A DNA stretch of 64,000 nt. Source: Zea mays (Eukaryota; Streptophyta; Magnoliopsida; Poales; Poaceae). The notes under the pieces were generated by a model. The model had not been told where the DNA came from. It did no database searches and was given only the letters and a program-made list of their open reading frames with translations. The stretch is from NCBI RefSeq assembly GCF_902167145.1, contig NC_050104.1:98777849-98841848 (forward strand), in the 5' to 3' direction. Below, one piece after another: positions 47,215-57,117 of this stretch. A program made the translations under genes and the position numbers. Within the stretch, counting starts at the first letter, position 1. Each line of letters starts with the position of its first letter.

Positions 47215-47619
47215 CTGTGGAAGACATTCATACATCAGCATTGGTCTTACAATCCTTCAGCATAAGAAAAGAGAATACAGAATTCTTCATGACACTGAGT
47301 GAACAAAGAGCCTCACTGATCCTCATTCATGATTCAACCCAGCTTCTCAGATAAGAAAGGAAAGTAAGAGTAAATGGTTTCCCAACTAAACAACTGACTT
47401 CATTAACATTACTAGCTAAGCCAAACTGCAGGGGGAAACCCACATGTTGGCAACAGTCATTACAAAGATCCAAATCCAGTACAAGTTCATCATAACAAGC
47501 ATGAAAGCAACTGATAAGCAAACTAAACTAAATGGAAGCAACTGATAAGCAAACTAAACTGACTACCTAAGACTGAGACATCTGACTTAAGAATTATTAC
47601 AAACTCCGACGCTAACGAT

Positions 47620-48639
47620 CTAAGGATCCAGATCTATCCTGGTCTTACAGACAGGGGAACCATAAGTGTGGTGACCACGTGGCGGCGAGCGGTATGGGTG
47701 CTGAGTCCCAACAGGAGCGGGGGAACCACCCTCCTGGTGATGGCGCTCTGCCAACTCAGCACGCAACTCCGCAATCTCCGTTCGAGCCCTGCTTAGCTCG
47801 TCCAGAGAGTGATCCAGCTCAGTGTTAAGCACTGCGACTAGGTTGACTGTGCTGCTCAACCTAGGATTAGCCTCGCCAACAGGCGAGACAACCACACTCT
47901 CCGTGCTGCCAGTAGGGCGGCGGGGGTAGTACCGAAGGTTAAGACCGTCGGCCACGCCACCGAACAAAGAACAGTACTGGGAGAGTGCACGCCGTGCTGC
48001 ATCCTGCATAGCCGCCTCTGCAGTGTCCCTCTCGGAGATGGAATAGTGCTCCGAAACGGCCTCCGCACCCCGGAGATCATCCTCCGGACGGCGAACTAGG
48101 CAGGTAGCCTCCCAGCGGTCCGGGTACCTCCCGCGACTGTGCTGGTAGACTACACAACGATACTCGATCGACCAGGTGTGCCGGTCGAAAGCCTGACGCA
48201 GCAAGGTGTCGAGTGCGTCGTGGAAGTGACAACCGCGAGCAGCGTCACGGGTGATGGGTCGGGCGACCCATCCTTCCGCCTCCTGCGGCTCAGAAGACTC
48301 CGTGCTGTGGTCTGAGTCGTCGTCGTCGGGGTCTCCTCCAGGATCTCCTCCAGTAGCTCCTCCAACAGCCGGAACGTCCCGCGGTGGTGCAGGGGGCGCC
48401 TCCAGCTGGGCAACAGAGGAACGGGGCCTCACGGACTCCACCTCTCGCTGGGGTGGGGAGGAAGAGCCCTGCTGCTCTCTGTGCTGACGCCGGCGTTCCT
48501 GCTCCTCACGCAGGCGGTGGTGCAGTCTCTCCAGGTGACTCGACTGACCGGACACGGTGCGGTGCAGAGGACGCTCCGCAAGTCGAGACGGCAGGAAAGG
48601 AATCACCGACTTACGTGCTGTGTGTCTAAGACGAGCCAT
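47620..48639 (-). CDS. Additional ORF between primer site and gag of the - strand Gypsy element, 339 aa, function unknown
   Basis: An uninterrupted frame begins MARLRHTARKSVIPF about 240 bases after the primer-binding site and ends about 400 bases before the gag start, on the same strand. Residues about 30-60 are Arg/Gln/Glu-rich, and 70-125 are Pro/Asp/Ser-rich and probably disordered. A compact middle part (about 140-235) holds a helix (FHDALDTLLRQAF), strands around IEYRCVVYQHS and RWEATCLVRR, and a final Ala-rich helix (AEAAMQDAARRALSQYC). This helix-strand-strand-strand-helix order resembles a double-stranded RNA-binding domain, but I recognise no family. A coiled-coil-like stretch (ELDHSLDELSRARTEIAELR) follows at about 275-305. 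The related + strand Gypsy element has only about 480 bases at the same place and no such frame. Tat/Ogre elements are known to carry an ORF before gag; whether this one is homologous is unknown. Confidence 0.75.
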   Translation of the reverse strand: MARLRHTARKSVIPFLPSRLAERPLHRTVSGQSSHLERLHHRLREEQERRRQHREQQGSSSPPQREVESVRPRSSVAQLEAPPAPPRDVPAVGGATGGDPGGDPDDDDSDHSTESSEPQEAEGWVARPITRDAARGCHFHDALDTLLRQAFDRHTWSIEYRCVVYQHSRGRYPDRWEATCLVRRPEDDLRGAEAVSEHYSISERDTAEAAMQDAARRALSQYCSLFGGVADGLNLRYYPRRPTGSTESVVVSPVGEANPRLSSTVNLVAVLNTELDHSLDELSRARTEIAELRAELAERHHQEGGSPAPVGTQHPYRSPPRGHHTYGSPVCKTRIDLDP

Positions 48640-48877
48640 CTACAAAAGACACCGTAAGCACAAGAGTAAGAGTAGAACTAATGTGACAAGTGAATAAACC
48701 AAAGATAGAATAAGATAAAAATTTTAACAAGGTATAGTATAGATAGATAGTAAAACATAGGGTTGGTCGAGGTGACCGACTTTTTGAAGTAACATCAGAT
48801 GTCAAGGTGAGGGGGAGGGTCATTAGTCCTTAGTACGACCAGTGCTACTCTAGGTCAGCGGTCCTACAGTCAGCACG

Positions 48878-48889
48878 GCTTTGATACCA
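48878..48889 (-). other. Primer-binding site of the - strand Gypsy element
   Basis: On the complement TGGTATCAAAGC, four bases inside the 5' LTR, complementary to the 3' end of tRNA-Met. Confidence 0.85.
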
Positions 48890-48893
48890 TTTA

Positions 48894-51800
48894 TGTCACA
48901 CCCGGTTTTGGAAGGCAAACCGAATGCGAACTATGTACGTGCCAGGATCAGAACTCACGTACACAGCGATTTCATAAATGAACATCATCACACAGTGCTC
49001 GAATAGTAACATAAAAGAGTACTTATTACATCATAGAGTCATAGACATCCACATAGTCATTGTCTTAACAGTTAAATCAAAGTACTAGCGAAACGCAGTA
49101 AAGATAAGGCCTTCACAGGCAGCTGACTGGGGGTTGCCGCCAACCCACACCTAGAATTCGTCGTAGTCTTGGAACTCCTGGAAGTCTCCTTCCACGGCTT
49201 CGCCTTCTCCTGAGCAGTGATTACAATGCGGACAACCTGGTGTTTTGTGGTAAAGCAAGGATGAGTACACATCAACGTACTCAGCAAATGCCTAGTTTGG
49301 CTGAAGTGGACTAGCTTTATGTGGGGTTAGGCTCAAGCAGTTGCTTTTAGTTGGTTAGGTATTTATCATTAGTAGAAGCCAGATTTTAGCATTAACCAAC
49401 CCGTAAACCATTTCCTCATCGAGGAACATCATCATCATAGTCGAACCAAAACCATAACATAATCCTTGTATCTCGAACCATCTGTATCTCTAATCAAAGA
49501 GGATCCCAAGGCTGCTCTTAACCGTGAGCACGGCTGATATACCAGTTTCACTACCCTCTGCAGAGGTCGCACACTTTACCCATGAGTCATGATTCCCTTT
49601 CTACCCGGGGAGAGCTAATCCCCATTGACCACTACCTAGGTGGTCCGGCAGGGCATCACTACGTAGCTTTTACAAAGATTCCCTAGAGATCATAGCTGCC
49701 CGTTAGGTTTCTCCAGTTTGATAAACACAGTACCCCTCTCCGCAGGAGAGTGACTAACAAAGAGCAAAACGAAAGAACCTCGGCACTCAGCCTCGGCAGA
49801 GCAAGCACTGTGCCTGGACCCCATTGACGGCACGACGGCTAAGCAACTACACCTCTAGTTCATCTAATTAATCGGCTAAGGGCATCCCATTTCACCCTCA
49901 TGGTTGCACTGTTATCCCGGGTGGTCTCTTAACGAACCAGTCCTTACGGAGAGGTACTCAGGAAACAGCCCGAGCCCCCTAGAGTATCACAAGATCATCA
50001 ACATCATCAGGGTAACAGTATCATAAATAGTCACATCATGTTCATTGATTATGTTAAAGCAATAGCAAAGTGCTAACCATAATAGCCCATAAGGTCATCA
50101 AGGATAAAGTAAAATGTAAAGCTAGTCAATCCTTAGGTTTCAAGTAAGTAGTGCGGGGTAGTAAGTTATAAATGAATAGGACATAATGGGACAGAGGACA
50201 CTTGCCTTCACCAAACTGCTGATCAGGGACTTCCTCTGCAACTTCCTCGGGAAACACAGACTGCTCGTTGTCTACGTAAAGTAATCATTCACACTATGCA
50301 CTTGGGAAGATAACAAACAAAAAGCAACATTCCAAACATATGCAGCAGAGAGATCACAAGTTCATAGTTGAAAAGGGATGGGCACTCTGGTGTTCCCTAG
50401 GTCTGGAGTAGAGGACTATACAAAGTGATTCATTATCCACTAATCAAGTTTAAGTCAGTGGTGGAATTAAATCATTACCTGGTTTTAAGTTCCTAACCTT
50501 AGGTGTTTAAGTCCATAAACTTAAGTAATCCAACTTTTATTAAAGTCTACCAATTTCTAATTATCACAAATAAGGTTCCAATAGTCTTAATCCTATCCTA
50601 GTGATTAACTATTATTTGGTACATGGAAACAGCAGGGAAACATTGTTTAAATGGATAGACAAAAACATAATGAGCATTTTGCAATTTGAAGCACCTCATT
50701 TGGAGCTCATATGACAAAGTTATGAATTTTACAAGTTTGGGGATTAAAAATATACCCTAAATACCTATTTTGAATTAAATAAAAGGGCCAGGGGCTTAAC
50801 CGCGAGAAACCAGGGACGGCGGGTTCAAATTCCAGAAAACCGGGGGTCTCTTTAAGAAAATGCGCAGGCGAAGGGGTACCGGGCTCCTACGGCCGTCGGA
50901 TCTCAAGCGAACGGCCAGGATTAGATTCTGCGGGCGGGCGCGCGAGCGCGCGGCGGCCTGGGCGACTGACAGGCGGGACCGGGCGGGCAGAGCGCGCGCG
51001 AGCGGGCTGACAGGCGGGGCCGGCGGGCAGGGCGAGCGCGCGGGCGGGCTGACAGGCGGGGCCCAACTGGCAGGGAGACGGGGTGAGGGGGAAGTGGGCC
51101 TGGGCCGCTGGATCTCCGGCGGACGGCCAGGATTAGGTCCGGGCGAGTTGAATCAGGGCCGCCCGATCTGGGATGAACGGCGGGGATCGGGTGGGCGGCC
51201 TGGGTCTTTCCTACGGCTAACTGGGGCGGCGGCGCTCGTCCCCGCGGCGGAGGGCTCGCCGGAGACGAGGGGCGCGGGCGTTTGGCGGGCCTCTGGGGCA
51301 ACCTGAGTGGCCGGGAAGGTTGGGGAGGGCATGGGGAGTCCTCTGGTGGGGTCTGGGTCGGGGCAGAGGCACCGGAGGGGGGCGGTTCACGGCGGAGCGG
51401 CTCGACGGCGGGATTACTCTACTCCGGCGAGGAATTACACGCGGCAGAGAGCAAAACAAAGGGCGATAGGGGCGGGAGAGGTCCCTTACCTCAAGACGGG
51501 CTCTGGGGACTCCTCGGCGGCGGCAATGGCGCGACGGTGGTCCGAGGCGACGGTGGGGGACCTCCGCGGCTGCACGGGGAACGGCGGGTGAGAGCGGGCA
51601 GATAGAAATAGGGAGGGGGAGAGGGAATTGGGGCGCGTCCCGGGTTGCGGACGTCGGGGCGGAGCTCACCGGGGCAAAGGGCGCGGCGGAGCTCCAACGG
51701 CGACGGGGAACCGAGCTCGGGACGGCGGGGGTTATGGCGGCGGCGCTCTGCGTGCGCGCAGCGAGGGGGAAAGAGGGTCCACTGGAGCGCAAATGGGGGA

Positions 51801-52429
51801 GGGGGCGAGGGCGAGTGGGGCTCGGGGCTCAAGTGGCCAGGGGCGGGTCAGTTGCGAGCTCCACGCGCGACGTGGGCGCGGGGAAGGCAGGCGCAGCTCG
51901 GCGGCGGTTACGCGGGGACGACGGGGCTGACAGGCCGGGCCCGCGAGCAGAGAGAGGGGAGAGCGGAGGCGGCCGCGCGAGAGGCGGCCGCGCTGACGGG
52001 CGAGCCCGCCAGGGCAGAGAGAGCGGGGGGGGGGGGGGGGAGCGCGCGCGAGATTGGGCCGGCTGGGCCGAAAGGCCGAGGGGGGGGCGGGGGAGTGGGC
52101 TTCTTTCCTTTTCTTTTTATTCTGGAATTGTTTTCTCTTTTTCTTTTTATTTTCTCTATTTGATTCAAATCCATATGAGCCACAAATTCAAATCAAACTT
52201 TCCAAGGATTATGCACCAAGCAAAAGTGAAATCTAGGGTTCATCATGATGCAACAATTCATACTCCCTTAGGGTTTAACATAATAAACTATAATTACAAA
52301 TAAAGTAAGCACTTTTCTCCTATAGAAATGAGAAAGAAAAGAATGAGGAAGGATGAGAAAAGGGAAGTAACACCTGAATTTGTGAATATGAGCAAAGAAA
52401 TTTTATACCCCCAAATTCAGGGTGTTACA
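48894..52429 (-). repeat. 5' LTR of the - strand Gypsy element (3536 bp)
   Basis: It matches 39010-42604 apart from scattered base changes, fewer 42-bp repeat units, a shorter G run and an extra GC-rich segment near 51970-52005. It ends at 52429, followed by the duplication ctcga. Confidence 0.93.
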
Positions 52430-52434
52430 CTCGA

Positions 52435-53168
52435 CCACTCTCGTCACTCCTCTCTAGTCTTGTGACTAGGTGCGCTCCGCGCGCTTCAACCTAGCCTAAG
52501 GCACCGGCGAGGTGGGACCCATGTCACGCTTTCTTCGAGTTTGACGGGTTGTTATGATGTGGCATCGTTCAATGTTGGTGTAGATGCGGTGCACCGGTTG
52601 GTCTCCAGCTCGTGACGTCGAGACATGGAGCTCTCGGCCTGATGTCGCACAGCGAGGCCGAGAAGATCCTAGTTTTCCTAGTGAGTTTTTTGCTCGCTAG
52701 GTGTATTCGCCTTGGGGAGTTTGTCCAGAAGCGTCGTGCACGGCTGTGACATTTTGGCTTGCTCGAGGGAAATGTGGTGACCCGTCCTTGTCGTAAACTA
52801 GGCGGTGACATGCATTCATCATCGTGATGTGCCTTCGCCCTGCAACTAGGTGCGGTCACCTCGTCCTCCATCTGGCTCTTTTCGGCTCCCTGTCGCGGTG
52901 TGATGGCTGCTCCGCGAAAGGCTCAGGCCCGGTGGTGATTCCTAAGGAAGCAGGTTGAGCTCAGGCAGGGCGGATGTCGTGGCACGTGTCATGACACTGG
53001 CAGAAGTTTCCCTTGGACTTTTCTGCGTAGGGGAAATGCCCCCCGTCGTGTTGGCTGTGAGGCCTGCCTGCCTGGGTTGCAACTCGCCTCGCTAAGCGGA
53101 GAGGAAAGCCCATTACGACCTCGGTATGAGTGGGTATCCATGAAATAATCCCAAATGGGGTCCAATAT
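52435..53168. other. Remnant of an older element, probably linked to the gag fragment at 38470-39009
   Basis: This is the right-hand flank of the - strand Gypsy insertion, so it was continuous with 38470-39009 before that insertion. Its base composition is like retroelement coding or leader DNA, but all frames are broken and I can name no domain. It ends where an inverted Sirevirus-like LTR begins. Confidence 0.4.
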
Positions 53169-54198
53169 TGAGAGCACTTAGAGGGGGGGTGAATAGGTGA
53201 CCCTGTAAAAACGGCTCAACAAAACAAACTTGGACTAATATTGGATTAGTGAAAGCTAAGGCCAAGTACGAGTGGAGTAAACTTCTTCACTTAATTGCTC
53301 TTCACAAGGTGAGTATTAAACTTAGAGCAATTATGCAAGTGAAGTGAATGGAGATAGAGAGAGAATCGCATAGGAATAAAGACTCGTGACACAGTGATTT
53401 TTATCCCGTAGTTCGGTCAAGTAGAATACTTGCCTACTCCACGTTGTGGTGTCCCAATGGACGAGGGTTGCACTCAACCCCTTTCAAGTGATCCAAAAGA
53501 TCAACTTGAATATCATGGTTCTCTTTATCTCAACAATATCCCGTTGTGAGGAATCTCCACAATTTGGAGTCTCTCACGCCTTACACAAATGATCTCAAAT
53601 GGACACAAGAGTAAGGAGGAATAGCAACACACACAAGAGTGAGAGTTGCAGCAACAACACGCACACAAGACAAGAACGAGCACACGAAACAACACATCAG
53701 AGTTACAACTCAAAGAAGTGCTCGAATCTCTATCACGATGAACCAAATGCATGTTTGCGAAGTCTCGGCGTTGTAGAATGTTCAATGGGTGCTTGGTGTA
53801 CTGCTCCATACGCCTAGGGGTCCCTTTTATAGCCCCAAGGGAGCTAGGAGCTGTTGGAGATCCATCTGGAAGGCCCCTTCTATCCGCGAATGCACCAGAC
53901 TGTCCAGTGCACACCAGACAGTGAACAGTACAAGTGCTGGGCGCGGCAGAGAATCCCCTGATTGGTTGGTTTCTGCTTCTAGGGGGCATTGAACTGTCCG
54001 GTGCGCCACATGATTGTTGGCCCCGAGCCGGCGTGGCAGCTAGCCGTTGGCGGCTGGCACACCGGACTGTCTGGCACCTTGAGCGGACGGTCCGGTGAAT
54101 TATAGCCGACACAGACTAGAATTCTCGAGAGCGTCCAGTTGGCCGGACCATGCACCGGACTGTCCAGTGCACACCGGGCCATCCGGCGCTGCGCAGTC
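53169..54198 (-). repeat. Partial Sirevirus-like LTR in inverted orientation
   Basis: On the complement the segment contains a TATA box (GGGGCTATAAAAGG, about 53823-53837) with several degenerate CACCGGAC/GTCCGGTG palindromes just upstream (53890-54190). It ends CACCTATTCACCCCCCC followed by CTCTCA, like the 3' end of the Sirevirus LTR at 58679-59873. The upstream end is missing because the Tat-like element starts at 54199. No primer site follows its 3' end, so it is an LTR remnant rather than a full element. Confidence 0.6.
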
Positions 54199-54816
54199 TG
54201 TCGGTGTCTAGTGTCTGACCGCACACCCGGGGGTACCCTCGTGGTGCTTTTGGGTAGGACGGTGTTGTAGATCGTAACTCAATGATTCGTGCCGTGGGCA
54301 CGAGGAAGAGAGAGTCGGGCAATTTTCTGCAGGTTCGTGCCGCTTTGAGGGACATAATACCCTACTTCCTAGGGTGGCTTTGTATGTATGGTGTGTTTAC
54401 AAGTGATGTCTCCTGAATGGAGAGGTGCTAATGGGATGAAATTGATGGGGTTCCCCTTGGCCTTATATACATGACCGTAGGGCACTCCCTGCGTACATGC
54501 TGATCACACTCTTCCAGCTTATCTCCTAGCTAATAGCGAACAAACTTTGATTATCCCGAGGAAAAACCGGTGGCTCTGTTTTAAGCTATCCCTGGCGTTT
54601 GAGGACATCGGGCGCGGGAAAAACAAACAGCTTCCACGGAATCACGCCCAATCCCGCGAACGATCCGACTGTGAGCCCATCACCTTCTTGGGTCGGCCCA
54701 TTTCAACTGTAGTCTTTGCCTGGCCCACGATGCGGCGACCTTGCGGGGCGAATAGCTTGTGGCCCCAAACAGGGTTTTCGCCTTCTAGTGGACCCGAGGG
54801 ATATCTGTTCCCCACA
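54199..54816 (-). repeat. 3' LTR of the Tat-like element (618 bp)
   Basis: On the complement it starts TGTGGGGAACAGATATCC, has a TATA box (TATATAAGG at 54462-54470) and ends GACACTAGACACCGACA. A G-rich purine tract (GGGGGCT) sits just upstream at 54817-54823. The other LTR and hence the target duplication are outside the window. Confidence 0.65.
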
Positions 54817-55485
54817 AGCCCCCAATCTTTGAGTTGATTTTGAAATAATCGACTCAAAGGTTCCTGGTCCTTGCTTATGGGTTCGCAGCATGACTTGAAC
54901 TATTTATACCCCTGTTGGGTGCATCGAAGGTGCACCCATTGGGTGTAGCCCTCGAGCTTTGAGTGGGTTCAGAAATAATCCATTCAAAGGTCTTAATCTT
55001 TATACTTTTGAAACCAGTACTTGGCTTTAGGGTATTGTGAATCTGTTGGGTGCACCGAAGATGCACCCAATGGGTGTAGCCCCCGAGCTTTGAGTTGATT
55101 TTGAAATAATCAACTCAAAGATATTCATTTTGTGCTTTTGAGATCAGCACTTAGCTTTAGGGTATTGTGAATCTGTTGGGTGCACCGAAGGTGCACCCAA
55201 TAAGTGTAGCCCCCGAGCTTTGAGTTGATTTTGAAATAATCAACTCAAAGATCTTCATTTTTGTGCTTTTGAGATCAGCACTTAGCTTCAGGGTATTGTG
55301 AATCTGTTGGGTGGGTGTAGCCCCCCAAGCTTTAAGTTGATTTTGAAATAATCAACTCAAAGATCTTCATTTTTGTGCTTTTGAGATCAGCACTTAGCTT
55401 CAGGGTTTTGTGAATCTGTTGGGTGTAGCCCCCGAGCTTTGAGTTGATCTTGAAATAATCAACTCAAAGGTCTTCATCTTGTGCC
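54817..55485. repeat. Tandem array of about six 108-131-bp hairpin-forming units next to the 3' LTR
   Basis: Units start near 54817, 54946, 55077, 55208, 55319 and 55427, each with agcccccgagctttgag or a close variant. Most contain a 13-bp perfect stem, ctttgagttgatt / aatcaactcaaag, with a 7-base loop. The first three also contain tgggtgcacc-gaa-ggtgcaccca (imperfect in some units). The start of every unit is the complement of a polypurine tract, the same text that abuts the LTR. Later units lack the second hairpin and are shorter. Confidence 0.9.
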
Positions 55486-56040
55486 GCTTTCAAAATGATT
55501 TTTCCGAATAACCTGGTGATGACATCTGTCCATATATTGTTAGGTCCGGAATCAATTTGATCCGTGACGAGTTGGAAATCTAGTCGGTTGGAACAGAGAA
55601 CCCTTGGCTGGATACCGCTCAACCCCATACTTTAATGCTTCTGCTGATTGGACTTGTGCTTTGGTAACCACATTTGGACTTCCTCCCATTTCAGCCGATC
55701 TTCCCTTTTTGTCGCGGTATATTCATTACGTATATTTTGCGGGTATCGCCACTTCAGAAAATCTTGAAGAAATCAGGACATCAGGTGGTACACCCATTGG
55801 GTGTGCCCAAAGGGTGTCTGCTCCGTGAAAGGTTTTTATCGCGTTGTCCTGAAGTAGTAACTTGATATGACGGAGGGGTGTAATCATTTGCCTGAGCAGT
55901 TGACTTGAATCCAACCGGTGTCATGTTACGCGAAACGGTGCTAAATGCCTGACTCATTTTCAGGTGGTTTGAATTGCTTATTGAATTCTTGCGACTGTTC
56001 GGTGAGCGGGGTAGGAAGTGGACGGTCACCCCTCGGCCTC
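55486..56040. other. Internal non-coding part of the Tat-like element
   Basis: I see no supported gene. A further degenerate cacccattgggtgtg segment near 55790 recalls the hairpin of the tandem units. Complement frames are short. Confidence 0.4.
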
Positions 56041-56048
56041 TTTAAATA
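56041..56048 (+). promoter_or_regulatory. Possible TATA box for the antisense ORFs of the Tat-like element
   Basis: TTTAAATA lies 42 bases before the ATG at 56083 and is followed by a pyrimidine-rich leader (ctttcttcttcctcttcact). It would drive transcription opposite to the element's own gag-pol. Inference only. Confidence 0.35.
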
Positions 56049-56082
56049 GACCGCTTGCCTCGGCTGCTTTCTTCACTCGCTC

Positions 56083-56641
56083 TTGATCACTTGCTTTCTT
56101 CTTCCTCTTCACTTCTCCACCTTCTGCACGATCACGGGGAGAGGTAAGAGAGGCAAGGGATGGTCGCACCACGCTAATGGGAAGCGCAAGCGTCCTCCAA
56201 GTCCACCCTTGGAGGACTTAGGGGACTCGGAGTACTCGGAGGAGGCTTCCTCCAAGTATGACCGGTCGCCCACTCCAGCGTCCCCCGTGGCATCGTCCGA
56301 GGACTCGGACGACTCCATGGGGTTGTCCGTTGCGGCGCGGGCGTACTAGCGATCCATCGAGCACGCCGGGCCTAGTGGGTCGGATGATTCGGAGGAGTTC
56401 TCCTCGGAGGAGGAGGAGGACTCCTCCGACTCCGAGGAGTGGAGCGGCGGCGAGGGTGACAGTAGTGGCGACGACGACGACGGTAATGGCAGTGGCGATG
56501 GTGACGACGAAGGTGACGACGATAGGGGTGTCGACAAAGGCGACGACAAGGGTGACGACAAGAGCAACAACGACGGCGATGGCAAGGGCGACAACAGCGA
56601 TGGCAAGGGCGACAGTGGCGACGACCAAGCCAGCGGCATAA
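56083..56641 (+). pseudogene. Acidic low-complexity antisense ORF of the Tat-like element, with an in-frame stop
   Basis: The frame from 56083 encodes a basic patch (HHANGKRKRPPSPP) and Ser/Asp/Glu-rich text. It meets TAG at 56347-56349 and then continues in the same frame to 56641 as an acidic stretch rich in Glu, Asp and Gly (SSEEEEDSSDSEEWSGG followed by Gly-Asp-Lys repeats). Such acidic tails occur in antisense ORF products of cereal Tat elements, but this composition alone is not diagnostic. It may be a separate unit or an exon linked to the ORF starting at 57118. Confidence 0.45.
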
Positions 56642-57117
56642 TGCTGCTGGCATGAATATTTGTATAGATAGCACCAACAGTAGTAGTAGTTAGTAGTAGA
56701 ATAAGGTAGTTCAGTTAGTAGTGTAGTGTAGTGTAGTGTAAGTAGTAATGTAATGTAATATAATGTGATGATCGAGGGGTGGGGAGGCTGACTCATAATG
56801 AGTCGGTCTCAAGTTTGTGATGATGTCCTCCCTATGAATGAAGAAACGGTTTTCTGCTGATCTGTTGTTGCACGCTCTGTTCCTGCATTTGATGGCTCAT
56901 TAGCATTTTAGAGGTAATGCCCGAGTGATGCTTGCTTTTCTGCAATCTCAACTTTTCCCAAGTCATCAGCCTGCCACTTTGCGCTCGACTTAACACGACA
57001 ACCCATACTTCTGCTGACGTCTCCCCTTGCGCTCTGAACCCTAGTTCTTGCTTTCTCCTTCGCCGCTTTCTAGCTTCCTGAGTTCCTGTATCCGCCCACA
57101 TTGCTTGAGAGATTGCG

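Larger units (their letters stand above)
39010..52429 (-). mobile_element. Ty3/Gypsy LTR retrotransposon, chromovirus (Tekay/Del-like), 13.4 kb, with an extra ORF upstream of gag
   Basis: The LTRs at 39010-42604 (3' LTR) and 48894-52429 (5' LTR) are flanked by the duplication ctcga (39005-39009 and 52430-52434). The primer site (TGGTATCAAAGC on the complement) is at 48878-48889 and the purine tract at 42606-42621. Between them are a 339-aa ORF, then gag-pol. The LTRs look more than 99% identical outside a variable GC-rich repeat, so the insertion is recent. It shares protein layout and one LTR module with the element at 25860-37705, but most of its LTR is different, so it is a distinct family. 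Confidence 0.95.

Noticed and set aside
53169..54816. Considered as a single solo LTR or a complete small element
   Set aside because: Two LTR-like segments with different TATA boxes meet at 54199, and no matching 5-bp duplication was found around either; nested partial elements explain it better.
54817..55485. Regular repeats considered as a CRISPR-like array
   Set aside because: Units are contiguous 108-131-bp monomers without unique spacers, in a plant retroelement context.
56218..56796. 192-aa - strand frame, very hydrophobic and Val/Ala/Thr-rich, looking like a membrane protein
   Set aside because: It is the complement of the acidic Gly-Asp repeat tract (ggcgacgac repeats); the apparent membrane segments are an artefact of the repeat.
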